From Endozoicomonas euniceicola (lineage in GTDB: Bacteria; Pseudomonadota; Gammaproteobacteria; Pseudomonadales; Endozoicomonadaceae), in NCBI RefSeq assembly GCF_025562755.1, contig NZ_CP103300.1, positions 4,155,001 through 4,219,000 on the forward strand: a stretch of 64,000 nucleotides of DNA, given 5' to 3'. Positions 19,301 to 29,070 of this stretch are shown here, piece by piece. Within the stretch, counting starts at the first letter, position 1. Every line of letters starts with the position of its first letter. Both the position numbers and the translations under genes were made by a program. Under the pieces are notes generated by a model. That model saw only the letters and a list, made by a program, of their open reading frames with translations, ran no database searches and was not told the DNA's origin.

Positions 19301-22300
19301 CCGACAGCCGCGCTGAGGCCTTTCAGTTTATTCCCGGCAAAAGCGTGCTGGTCTCAGCCGATGGACTGGTGGTTCCCCTGGTTCAGGGCGGCAGTACCAG
19401 CCGGGTCAGCCTGGTGGGCAGCCCCGAATCGTTCGCTGCCGGTCTGGGAGCCCAATGCGTCGGGGACGTGGTGGCCGATGGTCGGGTGGGTCAGCTGGAT
19501 GCCCTGGTTTCCTCTTCTGCGCAGGCCATCCGTGAAGCCTTTCCAGACAGCCGGCTGCAGGATCTGGCAGCGGTCAGCGACCACCAGGCAGTGAGTCCCC
19601 TGACGTCTGCTTTAGCGGCACCCGCTTTTGCTGCCTCCTTTGCCCCCCGGGGGTGGCAGGGACACGGTACGACACTTCGCCGCTACTGGAAGAGTGATGT
19701 GCTTGCCCTGCATCCACCACAATCTCAGTCGATTAATGCGGATATTGACAAGCAGTTGCAATTTGAACAGCTGGTCCGGAACTTTTCTGACTGGCTGGCT
19801 TCCCCCGAAGTGAATACCCCTGCGGGTTCTGACTATACGCCGTTGCTGACCACGTTAAAAAAAGTGAACAACCAGTGGCACATGGATTTTATCCGGGAGG
19901 GTACCAAGACAAAAAAAAACCTGCAGTTTATGAGTACCGCACCCGCAGAGTTAAAAAACTACCTGGACAGTCAAAACAAGGCTATCAAGCCCTCCGGGTT
20001 CCGGCATAAGCTAAAAAAACTGTTCAGGCCCACCCGAACCAGTGGTTACGTCTCTGAGGCCCTCTCCCTGGTTGACAGTGTCCAGATGCTGATGATCATC
20101 ATTCAGCGGGAAGCCTTCTTTGAACAGGTCTCAAAAACCGAGGGAATGTCAGACTCCCTATACCGCGCCCTGGTGATGCACAGTTATGTGAATATGGGGA
20201 TGGAGGCCACCCAGGCGACGGAACTGGCGGGCCAGGTGGTTAACCTGGTTAAGGACAGCCGCCCAATTAGCCGGATCCTGCCCAGTGAAACAAAAGTGGT
20301 GAAACGGATTCCCCCTGGTGGCGCGGGTTCGGCCAAGTCATTGGCGACAACCACCCGGCTAACCCGCTATGGCAAAGCGGTGAAGGCGGTCAAGTTTACC
20401 GGCAAGGCCCTCGGGGCGGCCGGTGTTGGATTGATGGCGTTCAGCACCGGGTTAACGGCTTACGAATACTCCCAGATAGAAGACGATGATATTAAGGATT
20501 TATACCGGTCAAAACTCATTGTCGAAAGCGTAGGCCTGGCGGCCGCCCTGTTCTCTTTAGTGGCCTCCGGACCGGTGGGGGCGGCCGTCGCGGTAGCGGT
20601 TTTCCTGGGGATGCTGATTGCGGAGGCGTTCTTCGCCGGCAAGATGAAAGAAATTGAGATACAGCGGAAGTTGCAGGTGGCCAGGCAAGCCGTAGAAAAG
20701 TTCAATGACATATACCGGGAGCTGAACCCGGACAGCTTTTTCCCCATCAGCGAGGAGAACAAAACCAGGGCCCTTGAGGCGGTCAGGAAAATTCTTACCA
20801 ATCCGAACAAAAGCGATTATGGATGGGTCAATGATGAGTTAAAAGGGGCACTTTATCCCCTGAGCCCAACCGTCGTCGATCGTATCTTTAAAAAAATAAA
20901 GGATGAGTTCGGTAGTGACCAGTTTGAGATTAACAACAAAATTTATGATTTTCTGAACCAGGAAGGCCTGATTCCAGAGACCCACAGGGAAACCGCTGAT
21001 TTCTACTTCAATCCGGCCACGAACCAGACGTTCTCTGTGGGCTTAAAGAAAATTGACCTTCAGGGAAAGCAGCTTGATTATGGCCGAATGTTTTTCAGGC
21101 ACCAGCACTTTGAAACAAAAAAAAGAGGTACGACGGTGTCTGCGGTGCTGTTCCCGCTGGGTGATTTCACGGATGTTATCTATAGCTATGTGGAGAGCGA
21201 TTGCAAGGCGGGCAGACGGCTGTCGTTTTATCAGTGTACGGATGGTATTTTCAATGTCACCGGCATTATGCCCGATAAAATAGGCACCGTTATTATGCCG
21301 GCCCGGCTGGACTGGGACTTCGGAGGGGAGTATACGGAGTTTGATGATGCCAGAACCATTCCCGACTCAGGTAGCCGGCGCTTTTTCGATGCGATCCACA
21401 ACTCCGGGGCAAAGATTAAGTATTACGACACAAAAACGGTCAAGGGTGATAACCCAAGGGGAAGCAGCCAGTCTAATACGGTTGAGAAGGGGTATATGAT
21501 TCAACGGCTTGTCAGGGAAGAGTCCAGGCACACGGACGTACTTTTGAATCTGGACTACGAAGACCATGACATTATATTCCCGCCAAAAATTCGGGAGCCG
21601 AGCAATACTGGAAGGGGGCTTCTGTACACCGTTAACGTACCTGACAACAGCAAGAATAATTACCGGCTGATCATCAAGGACAACTGGTCTATTAACCTGA
21701 AGAACCTGAAGAACGCCAGGTCGGCTTCGTTTAGCCTGTATTACCATGGGGATCGTGAGGTTCAGTGTATTAATCGATATTACAATTTGTATGAAGGGAA
21801 GCATTGCGGTTTTTCACGGACCGACGATGGGTTTACTTTTAAGCTGGGTGGCGCCAGCGTTTATTTTGATCTACCGAAAGACGCCCTCAGCGAGGAAGAA
21901 AAAAACCATTACAAGGTCATGATCGTTGATGATAACGCGGGCTTTAAGGTCGCTCCCCTTCACAATAAAGCACCAATAGAGCTGCTCTATTTTATCTCGA
22001 AAGGGCCAATTCAGGAGTCGGCACAACGAGTCCGGTATTTCACAGAGATTGAGGCGGCCTTTAACCGTAATGAATACAGTTACGCTTTCCGGCTCAAGCC
22101 CGCCCCGAAAGGCAGTACCAGGTATCTTTTCCCTGGCCGGTTCGTGCCGGTTATTTTGCAGAAGACTATACAACGGGTTTTTTTACAGGTCTGGTATGAC
22201 CGCAGCAACAACATTGAGATTACATTTTGTCGGCAACCGGGTGAAGAGCAGGGGCATATTATCCCTGTTACGGGGGCTCCGAACACGGGATATTATTTCT

Positions 22301-25300
22301 ACAACCGTCACGTCAGGTGGCTGTATTTTGAACCGGCTTCTCTCCAGAGCTCAAGCAGAACATGCCACTACAACAAAACATTCAGCGCTAAAGGCCGCCT
22401 TGCACTTAATTATGAAATAAAAAGTTACAAAGTCACTGACGATCCGGAACCGCAGCTGATGGTGATGACCGATGCCGGGGTCTGGTTTACTCTTGAGCGC
22501 CCGGTACCGGGGCCGGTTGTTCATCCATTCAACGTAACCCCTGTTTTTATCAGTACGACGTTTTTCACCCATGATAAAGCGTTGGACCAGGTGGCTGATA
22601 GCGAGCCCTCCACCAGATTTTTGCCTGTTAATCTTGTCAGAAAAGACAATGCCAGCCACCTGCTCCGCAGTGGCTTTTATGATACAAAAAACAAGGTCGT
22701 GATGACGTACCTGTCCAGCGCCATTGATTTTTACGACAAAGAGCAGATGGAAGCCCGGTGCCTGGCAGGCAGCAATGGCCGGAAAGTGATTCGCCTGACG
22801 TATAGTGACGCGTCAAAACAGTACCAGCTCGCCTCTGAAGACGATATTGCCCGGCGTCAATCGGTGACAACGGACTGCGTTGAGATAACCGGTTTGGGGG
22901 GTGTCTACCTGAAACTGGCCCCGGAGCTGACCCGCTCGATTATCAAAGACCACTCGCCGGTGCACAGCTTCAGAAAAGGAGACACCGTCTACTATGTGAT
23001 GCACAGCAGCACTGTGGGCGCACTTTATTATGTCTCGATAGAACGGCCCCGGGTGGATTACGCAGACCTGCTGACCACCTCGCCGGGCACGCTGAATCTT
23101 GTCACGTTTGGCCGCAGCGCCCTGAATGTCAGGGACGGCAAGGGCGATTTTCTGGACGTCAGATCCCTTAAGAACGGTATCCTGGCCTTTACCCGTAACG
23201 GCTATATCCTGATGATCCCCAATGACGCGCTGTTGAACGGTACCCACCTGGGCAGCGCCCCCCTGGAAACTTACCAGTTCACTGGCTGGCATTACGGTTA
23301 TAGCGACAATGATGAGTCCATTCGATTAAGCCTGCCTTCCTTAGCGGACGCTTCCCGGGAATACTATCAGTTGCCCAAAGACTCGAGCATCGACCTGACT
23401 GACCTGGATATGGGGGTCATCGTTGACGGACTGTATGCCGATCATTTTGGTGAGGACAAGACTGCCCCGGAAAACTGGAGCCCCCGGCAGGCTTCTGCAT
23501 TTCTTACGGATCTCAGGCAAGCCGTCAGGGGCGTTTGCGACCAGTTTGCGCTGGATTTTGGTGAAGAAGCCCCGGACCTGGTCCGACTGCCGATGGTAAA
23601 CCCACCGAAGGGTAAGCCCCTGCCCGCTTTTTTAGCAAAGATGGATTTCTGGTATCTGCGCTCCAGAGACCGGCTGTTTGCCGCCAATGCCGACGATGCG
23701 TTCAGAATAGGAGGGGACAATGGCAACTCCCTGATGGCCCTGAAGGGCGAGGAAGACAGCATCCCCTACCGGTTTTACATGGGTCCGGTAGCCGGCGGGA
23801 ATCCAACCCCCGGTACCAACTCAACACTCAGCACCAACTCAACACTCAGCACCAACCCTACACTCAGCACCAGAACGATACCCAGCACCGGCCCGACATC
23901 GGAACCACTGACCGAGTGCCCCCGGAACCGGGTTGTCCCGAGCCTGCTGCCCGAGGTGCTTCGTCCGGACGTTTCCGTGCCCTGTGAGGACGGTGACGAC
24001 AACCCTGAAGCAAGCTACTTCTGGAATAACGTCAGACAGCAATGGGAAGGCCGCAGTGGGCATTATTCATTCACTGTTGTCGATGGTCACAAAACGCTCT
24101 CCGGCCTTCATTTAACCAATGACCAGCAGACTCAGAAACAACAGCGGGGGGCTTATAGCCTTCTGGTCAGTAGTAACGGTAATTTAATCTACGGAGCCTC
24201 CACATCTTACAAATATGTCTGGCCGAGGCTGTCCGGGAAAGTATCGAGCCTGCTATCGTCTGATATGCCCTCCCCCTATAAAAACTTTTCGAAGCAGCCA
24301 CTGCTGGAGATTGAGTTTGCACCCGACTGGCTGAAAGCCAAAAAATTCCGCCAGGCATGGTATGACACACAGGATAACCTGTTATTCCTGGGGCCCGAAA
24401 CCCGCAAGGATGATGAACTGGTACTGATTGGTAGACTGGACGCCGGCCGTCGTTCCGGCCAGCTCACGCAAACCGGAGCTTTGTGTTTCAGCCGTAAAAG
24501 ACGCAAGGTCTTTTTTATTGACAAAGATCGGGCCATACCTGCTCATAAGCCATTCGACGGGGCAAGCCCATTTGCGCAGGAGCTTAGCCGCCTGTTAGAC
24601 ATTGAGGTGAGCCGGGACGGTCATGGGCTCCGGGTCTATGGCAGCGGCAGGGATGACCGGTTAACCATCTCTGACTTTTTGCTGGATACCCTTTACTTCG
24701 ACAGGGGCAAAGGCGCCAGGCGGTTAACCCCGAACCCGGACCGTCCCCATGACCTGACCCTTTACTTTGACGGCAAGGGCGGCAATGACTCCTTTTCGAT
24801 GAAGTTCAGTGACCTGACTTATTGCGCGCAGGTGATCATTAAGCTGGAAATGCAGCCTGCTGCAACGCCCCCCGGGGATAACAATGGCCAGTCTCAGCGC
24901 ATCCGTATTCATGCCCCGGCGTTTCAAAGCACCCTCCTGCGTGACAAGAATGACCTTCTGATCCTTGATCGTTTTGATCCTAAAGGTGTTTTGCGGATCA
25001 AGCAGGTCTGGACGGCACCGCTGGCCCCCCTCCCAAAACCCACAGGCATTCAGTTCAACGACGCTCGCTTTACGCTTGACCAGTTACGGGTAGAGGTTCA
25101 GGCCAACCAGGGTATTTATATGCCGCCACTGGCGGCCGGCACCGGCGCATTGCCTCCAGCCCCTGTACCTGCCACCCCGGACAGACCCTTGTTCATTGAT
25201 GTGGCGCCTGGCTTCCTGCTGGTGCCGAAGAAACAGGCAGACACCCTGAAACTAACCGTGCAACCGGTCAGCGGGGCGGTCAGCGGGGCGGTCAATGGCA

Positions 25301-27030
25301 CGACCAGCATGACGGTCGAGGGGTATCGCTTTGCCCGGGGCAGCGTCCGGGTGCGTCAGCTCAGCACGGAAGGGAGCAAGCCCGCTTCAGGCTACTATAA
25401 CCTCGACTTTGACGATGGCCGGGGTTGCCACAACTGCCTCTCCCCCGCCCGGAGCACAAACCAGACGCAAACCATAGGGGGGCATGAGTTTACGGTTTTT
25501 GAGGCACCCGCAAAGCTGAACCTGAAAAACAAAACCAAATACCTGGCCCAGTGGAACAACACCCTTGGTTTCCCGGTGATCGGCAAAGAGCAACTGGACG
25601 ACTATGGCCCCGTGTTTGATAAAGCCAGCCCTTACCCGGTGCTGGCTTTGGATAACCCGGCCATGCTGGACGAACAGCCGGTTTTCGGTGTGTTTTATGA
25701 TGTGGATATCAAGGCGCTGCGGTTTGCTTTTGAAAGCACCAGCCATAGGCTGACCGTTACCATATGGCGCGGTCAGAACCTCATACGCAAGGGGCACATG
25801 AACCGAACCGACACCGCCAGCCTGAATGTCCTGCTGGTTGATCGGGAGATGGGCAGACAAACACGACACAAAGTCTTTCCCTTCTCCCTGTCATCACTGA
25901 AACTGGTTGCCCGTGGCGATAACTGGGCGCTGGAATCCGGTGACTATCGGTTTCACCTGGGTGCCATTGATGACCGGATACTGGTTTTTGAGCGGCTCAG
26001 CCCCTCAATCGTGACGACTTTGTCTAAGGCCATGCCTTTCGATGGCTTTGTGTTTGCCGGTGAGCAGGCCAACGAACGGATTAAAATGATGGAGCTGGCC
26101 GAACGGCTGGCACCATCGGTGCCCCGGTTATTTGACGGGGCGAAGGCAGCCAGCCCCCAGATGGACGGCAACGGCCTGAATAACATTCTTTATATCGCCC
26201 CGGAAAAAGCGATCCGCGAGGTCTATGGCCATAACGGCAATGACCTGTTCCTGCTGGGAGACCCAGACCAGAAAGGCGGCCAGGCAAACACCCGGCAAAC
26301 CATCAACCGAACTCCGGTGGAGCTTAATGGTGATGCTGGCGATGACATTTACGACATCCGGTCATCACGGAATGCCACCGTCACTGACAGCCAGGGGCAA
26401 CATACTGTTATCCTGTCGTCAGGCTCCAGAAGCAACCTGAGGTCACTGGAGGGTAAGAAAAGCACCCGGCTCTACCTCACTGACCTCGAGCCGGAGGAGG
26501 TGCAGTTCAACCTGCGCCGCAAAACCGGTGGCAGCAACCTGAACCAGACGACGGTGGATAACCCGGGCAGTACCGGCCTGAATGATACCTTCGTAGTGAT
26601 CCCCCACCAGGGCGCGGAACTGGCGGTGATTAGCCTGTCGGCACTGGATAGCATCTACTTCAGAGGGCGGCGTTACACCAGTGACCCCACAGGCTGGGTA
26701 ACGGGGCGCAACCGGACGCTGGCCGGGCCCGGAGTTAACCGGTTTGGGCCGGAGACACCGGAAGGGAAGATCATCAGTGGCCAGCGCCTGGCTGCCAGCC
26801 TGATGCCAGCCGGGGATAAAAAGAGCGGGAAAGCCCGGCTCCGGGTGCCCGAGACCAACCAGGGTTCAGCGCGGATAGAGCAGCATTTCCAACAGCTGGT
26901 GCAAAGCCTGGCGCCTTTCAATGCCAACGTTATGGGAGGGGAGGCTACCTTTGTGCCGGGAGCGCAGAACGTGACCAGCCTGAACATGACTTCCCCCCTG
27001 GCCAACACCACCACACTGCCAACGACTTGA
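16366..27030 (+). CDS. Giant TcdA/TcdB-like toxin, copy T3
   Basis: 3,554 residues with the same layout as T2. The N-terminal ~860 residues differ from T2 at many sites spread over the GT44-like and C80 parts. Key positions: D214-A-N216 in place of DXD, catalytic His561 in TAHGEYL, catalytic Cys597 in IRSCHLE, RKRRS at 882-886. From about base 18930 to beyond 24900 the DNA is almost the same as T2 (7873 onward): between the RKRR site and residue ~2,880 only about five amino acid changes were seen, for example GSALSK to DSALFK and NFPKQP to NFSKQP. It has four residues fewer than T2 in the N-terminal part and one extra SGAV unit later, so the total lengths agree. The function is inferred as for T2. 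No gene for an immunity protein or chaperone sits next to it. Confidence 0.88.
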   Translation: MPNVPADQNNPLPRQIHFVVIGELTKAQALRIETWAKANPDWSVTLWKDQDSYFDRLVLEAMSSDLLKIDELRAKNKRQWQDGFSVKKYKNVSSDFYDYVKIFRQRQKQMASNINHQVTSEGETRSNVVKKWLISNHGKSEEILEEVVQEQQTIYDVLKKSNVNVVDLESVISTLSQDEEKFYNDAAYTYADFTLARKLMQLKVLQVHGGVIIDANTFPDINDDVFSEVSSGEDLSALFRKRFGGISSSVVNKEDLEEGFHLLEKKARLQGLLQRVNSHFVNREAPLKENYLAKLRDYGYGSYEESIIRASKKAPENSFFKPLGTLEMGNKELLIADSVGGNEGDIDFLAAQPNSGAITVSVRRIASFIKSEPYMLGLGFKKLDWDTFSPEALQAVSDTQSYLEQQISNKGLTAEQEKKYVTTALDALFQLRNRGIVTPMDPYGDALGRRSLELTARNLGQVNTRYPGTPFIYEPDPSKGGTHGIDLAFDIATVKDTSYDHKVIIIADTQPDIMYGGALLFQRNPDRSSLMLWDNDQQRLITLAGEERAVTENSKIIVTAHGEYLKVGEFDASEIADIIAKVLPDGGGVKKIRIRSCHLEKFFQFIDPKLESASQETLEDTFGGSLLRALEKKGISAGVVVTHNKLSVLSNFFGNLYAFRIGSKNSNSYVNMILRKPANTIFETKLLDGKLSLRTRPGQLQYKPQGIMSDTISLHKGFSLTRDSQQAFDSAQLYERLRRGNIIIPATLEVIVLAAGNEDFNGRIIALGHPQYAEGLQWVLNEAMKWSSYKLWYEETKEYLGLEIDIMATMIAEEHTGISSFFHRMLDRDRPFTQLKKRIANGQIEVVVGSLKDVGGIIKARHPEPFSYVSQSPDFCRVAPTRKRRSASTASCRNDPEPFIDSLKLLSDDKTQIVLDGLQKDIALVDAPEDSALFKLQQEIKGYRRRVAQAALKPSPGKHSIIALDEASFASAKELASKPDSRAEAFQFIPGKSVLVSADGLVVPLVQGGSTSRVSLVGSPESFAAGLGAQCVGDVVADGRVGQLDALVSSSAQAIREAFPDSRLQDLAAVSDHQAVSPLTSALAAPAFAASFAPRGWQGHGTTLRRYWKSDVLALHPPQSQSINADIDKQLQFEQLVRNFSDWLASPEVNTPAGSDYTPLLTTLKKVNNQWHMDFIREGTKTKKNLQFMSTAPAELKNYLDSQNKAIKPSGFRHKLKKLFRPTRTSGYVSEALSLVDSVQMLMIIIQREAFFEQVSKTEGMSDSLYRALVMHSYVNMGMEATQATELAGQVVNLVKDSRPISRILPSETKVVKRIPPGGAGSAKSLATTTRLTRYGKAVKAVKFTGKALGAAGVGLMAFSTGLTAYEYSQIEDDDIKDLYRSKLIVESVGLAAALFSLVASGPVGAAVAVAVFLGMLIAEAFFAGKMKEIEIQRKLQVARQAVEKFNDIYRELNPDSFFPISEENKTRALEAVRKILTNPNKSDYGWVNDELKGALYPLSPTVVDRIFKKIKDEFGSDQFEINNKIYDFLNQEGLIPETHRETADFYFNPATNQTFSVGLKKIDLQGKQLDYGRMFFRHQHFETKKRGTTVSAVLFPLGDFTDVIYSYVESDCKAGRRLSFYQCTDGIFNVTGIMPDKIGTVIMPARLDWDFGGEYTEFDDARTIPDSGSRRFFDAIHNSGAKIKYYDTKTVKGDNPRGSSQSNTVEKGYMIQRLVREESRHTDVLLNLDYEDHDIIFPPKIREPSNTGRGLLYTVNVPDNSKNNYRLIIKDNWSINLKNLKNARSASFSLYYHGDREVQCINRYYNLYEGKHCGFSRTDDGFTFKLGGASVYFDLPKDALSEEEKNHYKVMIVDDNAGFKVAPLHNKAPIELLYFISKGPIQESAQRVRYFTEIEAAFNRNEYSYAFRLKPAPKGSTRYLFPGRFVPVILQKTIQRVFLQVWYDRSNNIEITFCRQPGEEQGHIIPVTGAPNTGYYFYNRHVRWLYFEPASLQSSSRTCHYNKTFSAKGRLALNYEIKSYKVTDDPEPQLMVMTDAGVWFTLERPVPGPVVHPFNVTPVFISTTFFTHDKALDQVADSEPSTRFLPVNLVRKDNASHLLRSGFYDTKNKVVMTYLSSAIDFYDKEQMEARCLAGSNGRKVIRLTYSDASKQYQLASEDDIARRQSVTTDCVEITGLGGVYLKLAPELTRSIIKDHSPVHSFRKGDTVYYVMHSSTVGALYYVSIERPRVDYADLLTTSPGTLNLVTFGRSALNVRDGKGDFLDVRSLKNGILAFTRNGYILMIPNDALLNGTHLGSAPLETYQFTGWHYGYSDNDESIRLSLPSLADASREYYQLPKDSSIDLTDLDMGVIVDGLYADHFGEDKTAPENWSPRQASAFLTDLRQAVRGVCDQFALDFGEEAPDLVRLPMVNPPKGKPLPAFLAKMDFWYLRSRDRLFAANADDAFRIGGDNGNSLMALKGEEDSIPYRFYMGPVAGGNPTPGTNSTLSTNSTLSTNPTLSTRTIPSTGPTSEPLTECPRNRVVPSLLPEVLRPDVSVPCEDGDDNPEASYFWNNVRQQWEGRSGHYSFTVVDGHKTLSGLHLTNDQQTQKQQRGAYSLLVSSNGNLIYGASTSYKYVWPRLSGKVSSLLSSDMPSPYKNFSKQPLLEIEFAPDWLKAKKFRQAWYDTQDNLLFLGPETRKDDELVLIGRLDAGRRSGQLTQTGALCFSRKRRKVFFIDKDRAIPAHKPFDGASPFAQELSRLLDIEVSRDGHGLRVYGSGRDDRLTISDFLLDTLYFDRGKGARRLTPNPDRPHDLTLYFDGKGGNDSFSMKFSDLTYCAQVIIKLEMQPAATPPGDNNGQSQRIRIHAPAFQSTLLRDKNDLLILDRFDPKGVLRIKQVWTAPLAPLPKPTGIQFNDARFTLDQLRVEVQANQGIYMPPLAAGTGALPPAPVPATPDRPLFIDVAPGFLLVPKKQADTLKLTVQPVSGAVSGAVNGTTSMTVEGYRFARGSVRVRQLSTEGSKPASGYYNLDFDDGRGCHNCLSPARSTNQTQTIGGHEFTVFEAPAKLNLKNKTKYLAQWNNTLGFPVIGKEQLDDYGPVFDKASPYPVLALDNPAMLDEQPVFGVFYDVDIKALRFAFESTSHRLTVTIWRGQNLIRKGHMNRTDTASLNVLLVDREMGRQTRHKVFPFSLSSLKLVARGDNWALESGDYRFHLGAIDDRILVFERLSPSIVTTLSKAMPFDGFVFAGEQANERIKMMELAERLAPSVPRLFDGAKAASPQMDGNGLNNILYIAPEKAIREVYGHNGNDLFLLGDPDQKGGQANTRQTINRTPVELNGDAGDDIYDIRSSRNATVTDSQGQHTVILSSGSRSNLRSLEGKKSTRLYLTDLEPEEVQFNLRRKTGGSNLNQTTVDNPGSTGLNDTFVVIPHQGAELAVISLSALDSIYFRGRRYTSDPTGWVTGRNRTLAGPGVNRFGPETPEGKIISGQRLAASLMPAGDKKSGKARLRVPETNQGSARIEQHFQQLVQSLAPFNANVMGGEATFVPGAQNVTSLNMTSPLANTTTLPTT
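23818..23889 (+). repeat. 18-bp coding tandem repeat (Ser/Thr-rich linker) in T3
   Basis: Identical in layout and sequence to the T2 array at 12761-12832: four 18-bp units coding for six-residue Ser/Thr-rich blocks. Confidence 0.85.
25270..25293 (+). repeat. 12-bp coding tandem repeat (SGAV) in T3, 2 units
   Basis: Two agcggggcggtc units as in T1, against one in T2 and T4. The pattern of unit number does not follow the T1/T4 and T2/T3 grouping of the upstream block, which fits slippage or local conversion. Confidence 0.85.
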
Positions 27031-27034
27031 AAAA

Positions 27035-27058
27035 CTGGAATCATAAGTTGAATTCCAG
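27035..27058. terminator. Inverted repeat just after T3
   Basis: ctggaat and attccag form a perfect 7-bp stem with a 10-base loop, four bases after the T3 stop codon. There is no T-run, so it is only a weak candidate for a terminator. The T4 3' flank keeps the left arm in part (ccggaat) but not the right. Confidence 0.3.
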
Positions 27059-27156
27059 AACTATACTCTCCGGCTGAATTTGCAAGGGAATGCAAAGACT
27101 GTGCTGCAAAACCATTGTAAAACTATTTATGTCAGTCGGTGGAGAGGTATTATTTG

Positions 27157-28953
27157 ATGAACTCGGGACGTAAACGAAACTATCATCAGCTGTTATTTGT
27201 CGGACTGATTGTGGTGACGGGGTATGGCCCGCTTGCCCTCGCCCGGGTTCCGACTGGCTTTTCCATTTATCCCTATATAATGACTGAACGCGGGCTAAAA
27301 GCTTACTCCCTTTATTATCCTGTACAGAATTTGCGTGTATTTTCCGTCCCCCTGCTATTATCTGCTGCTCATTTTGGATTGATCAGCATGCCCAATACCA
27401 GCCCCACCGCTGGAGGCAATGAACGCTCCAGGCAAGAAAAAACGACTGATGATAAAACGGATGATAAAAAGGATAAAACAGGAACAGCCTCATTCTGTGG
27501 GAGTGCTTCCGGGAAAACCGAAGGAGAAGGGCAATGGCACACCTATAACAGCGATGATGACGATGATGATGACGGAGAGAACAATCAGGCCAGACATAAT
27601 CATGGGAAACATTGTCCGGCCTGTAATCATGAAACTTGCAATTACGCCTGGCAGGAACCGGGGCAAGGATTTTATGTCAAACAATCGAGTCTGTATACAA
27701 ATGATGATTTAGAAAAGCATTGGGTGAAGCATCCTAAACACTACTGCAACCATGGATGTCGAAGCCACTCTCACTGTAATAGGCATTGCAGGCAGTTCAG
27801 AGCCTCAGGAGCTCCAGTGTCTGTGATCTGTGTTATCCGGCAGGGAAACAGTAACCGCTTTTTATCTCTATCTTCCAGCGGACTGCTGAATCTTTGGGAA
27901 AGACGGAGAAATGGCTTTTTCTTATTACAGGATTTCTATATAGGAAACATCTCTATTGAGGCAATAGACCAGTTTACAGTGAATGGGAATCAGGTAAGAG
28001 TTTACGGCAATCATAGAGTGGTATCCCTTGATGCAGATAGTTCTGGCAATTGGCAAGGGCGTTTACTGACACCTTATAGAACCGCAGCTGGCATCTTGCC
28101 CGACGGGCGTGTGGTGACTTATGCACCCGGTGGTGGTTTTGCAGTCTCATTTCTGGAAGAAGGCTCCCAGGCTCAAATACCTGACCGGCTCCCTCCGCTA
28201 TTGGCCTTTCACCCCCTGGGGCCAGAGCAGTTTATTGTTGCGACCCGGACTGGCAATCAGGTTCTGCTGACGCGATGGACGGAGTCGGAGGGGCAGTGGC
28301 AGCCCTCCCTGTTATCGCAACTGCCGGACACGCCGGCTCAGCTGCATATAGGTGGAAACAGTGACGAACTGATTGTGGTTATGGTTCCCAAAAAAGGAGA
28401 GCCCCGTATCCGGGTGATCAAGGCAGGGGATGAAACTGGCCAGGGTGAAACCACTGAATTGCAGCAGCTTTCTTTAAGCGGGCAGCAGGTCATTGGCGTG
28501 ACTGGTAATGGCAATATCTTCAGCAGGGATTCGTCTGGTCACCAGATTCAGGTGACGACAAGAACCAGCGGGCAGTGGGTGACTTCAAGCTTGCTTCTGG
28601 AAAGTGGCAGTCATTTATTGATGAACCGCAGGGCACTATACGCTGATCTTGGATTTACTCTACCAGGTGAGCAGTATCTTACAGGGCAGAATCTGGCCAT
28701 CCTCGGGGATGGCAGGATTGTAACAACCGCAATAAACCCAGAAGAACAGGGCGGTGAATACTTTCTGCTGTGGTCCAGAGGTAGTGATACCACATGGACA
28801 TACCGGGTGCTTGGAGCTATTGAGGAAACTGTCGTTTACCTTGCGGAGCTATTTCCAGGACGATTAACAGTCTGTGATGATCGTGGAGGGATTAGGGAAA
28901 TATCGTTGGAAGGGTCAGAAGACGGCAATAAACAGTTTTTTACGAAAAAATAA
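27157..28953 (+). CDS. Secreted propeller-like protein with Asp-rich and Cys/His-rich segments, unknown function
   Basis: The ATG at 27157 is preferred to the GTG at 27139 because a strong RBS (ggagagg, 27141-27147) lies nine bases before it; the product is then 598 residues. The N-terminus (basic MNSGRKRNYHQ, hydrophobic LLFVGLIVVTGYG, then ALA) looks like a signal peptide. After it come a Lys/Asp-rich stretch, a run of seven Asp (~residues 132-138), and a Cys/His cluster (HCPACNHETC, HYCNHGCRSHSHCNRHC; ~147-210) that could bind metal. From ~220 to the end there are repeated strand-rich units of the GRVVTY / DGRIVT / NGNIF kind, which suggests a beta-propeller. It sits between T3 and T4 on the same strand, with 126 bp before and 265 bp after. 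A surface or toxin-accessory role is possible but not shown. Confidence 0.6.
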   Translation: MNSGRKRNYHQLLFVGLIVVTGYGPLALARVPTGFSIYPYIMTERGLKAYSLYYPVQNLRVFSVPLLLSAAHFGLISMPNTSPTAGGNERSRQEKTTDDKTDDKKDKTGTASFCGSASGKTEGEGQWHTYNSDDDDDDDGENNQARHNHGKHCPACNHETCNYAWQEPGQGFYVKQSSLYTNDDLEKHWVKHPKHYCNHGCRSHSHCNRHCRQFRASGAPVSVICVIRQGNSNRFLSLSSSGLLNLWERRRNGFFLLQDFYIGNISIEAIDQFTVNGNQVRVYGNHRVVSLDADSSGNWQGRLLTPYRTAAGILPDGRVVTYAPGGGFAVSFLEEGSQAQIPDRLPPLLAFHPLGPEQFIVATRTGNQVLLTRWTESEGQWQPSLLSQLPDTPAQLHIGGNSDELIVVMVPKKGEPRIRVIKAGDETGQGETTELQQLSLSGQQVIGVTGNGNIFSRDSSGHQIQVTTRTSGQWVTSSLLLESGSHLLMNRRALYADLGFTLPGEQYLTGQNLAILGDGRIVTTAINPEEQGGEYFLLWSRGSDTTWTYRVLGAIEETVVYLAELFPGRLTVCDDRGGIREISLEGSEDGNKQFFTKK

Positions 28954-29070
28954 TCTATCAACAAGACTCTTGCCGTGCAAATACAGTTTATACTCATGAA
29001 CCTACTTGCAACTTTAGTAACCATACTACCGCTGACATATTTTTTTATTTCAGACATTCTTTTGCTGATT

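Noticed and set aside
27540..27620. Asp-run coding stretch (gatgatgacgatgatgat) as a microsatellite or CRISPR-like repeat
   Set aside because: It is a short codon run within one gene, without regular spacers.
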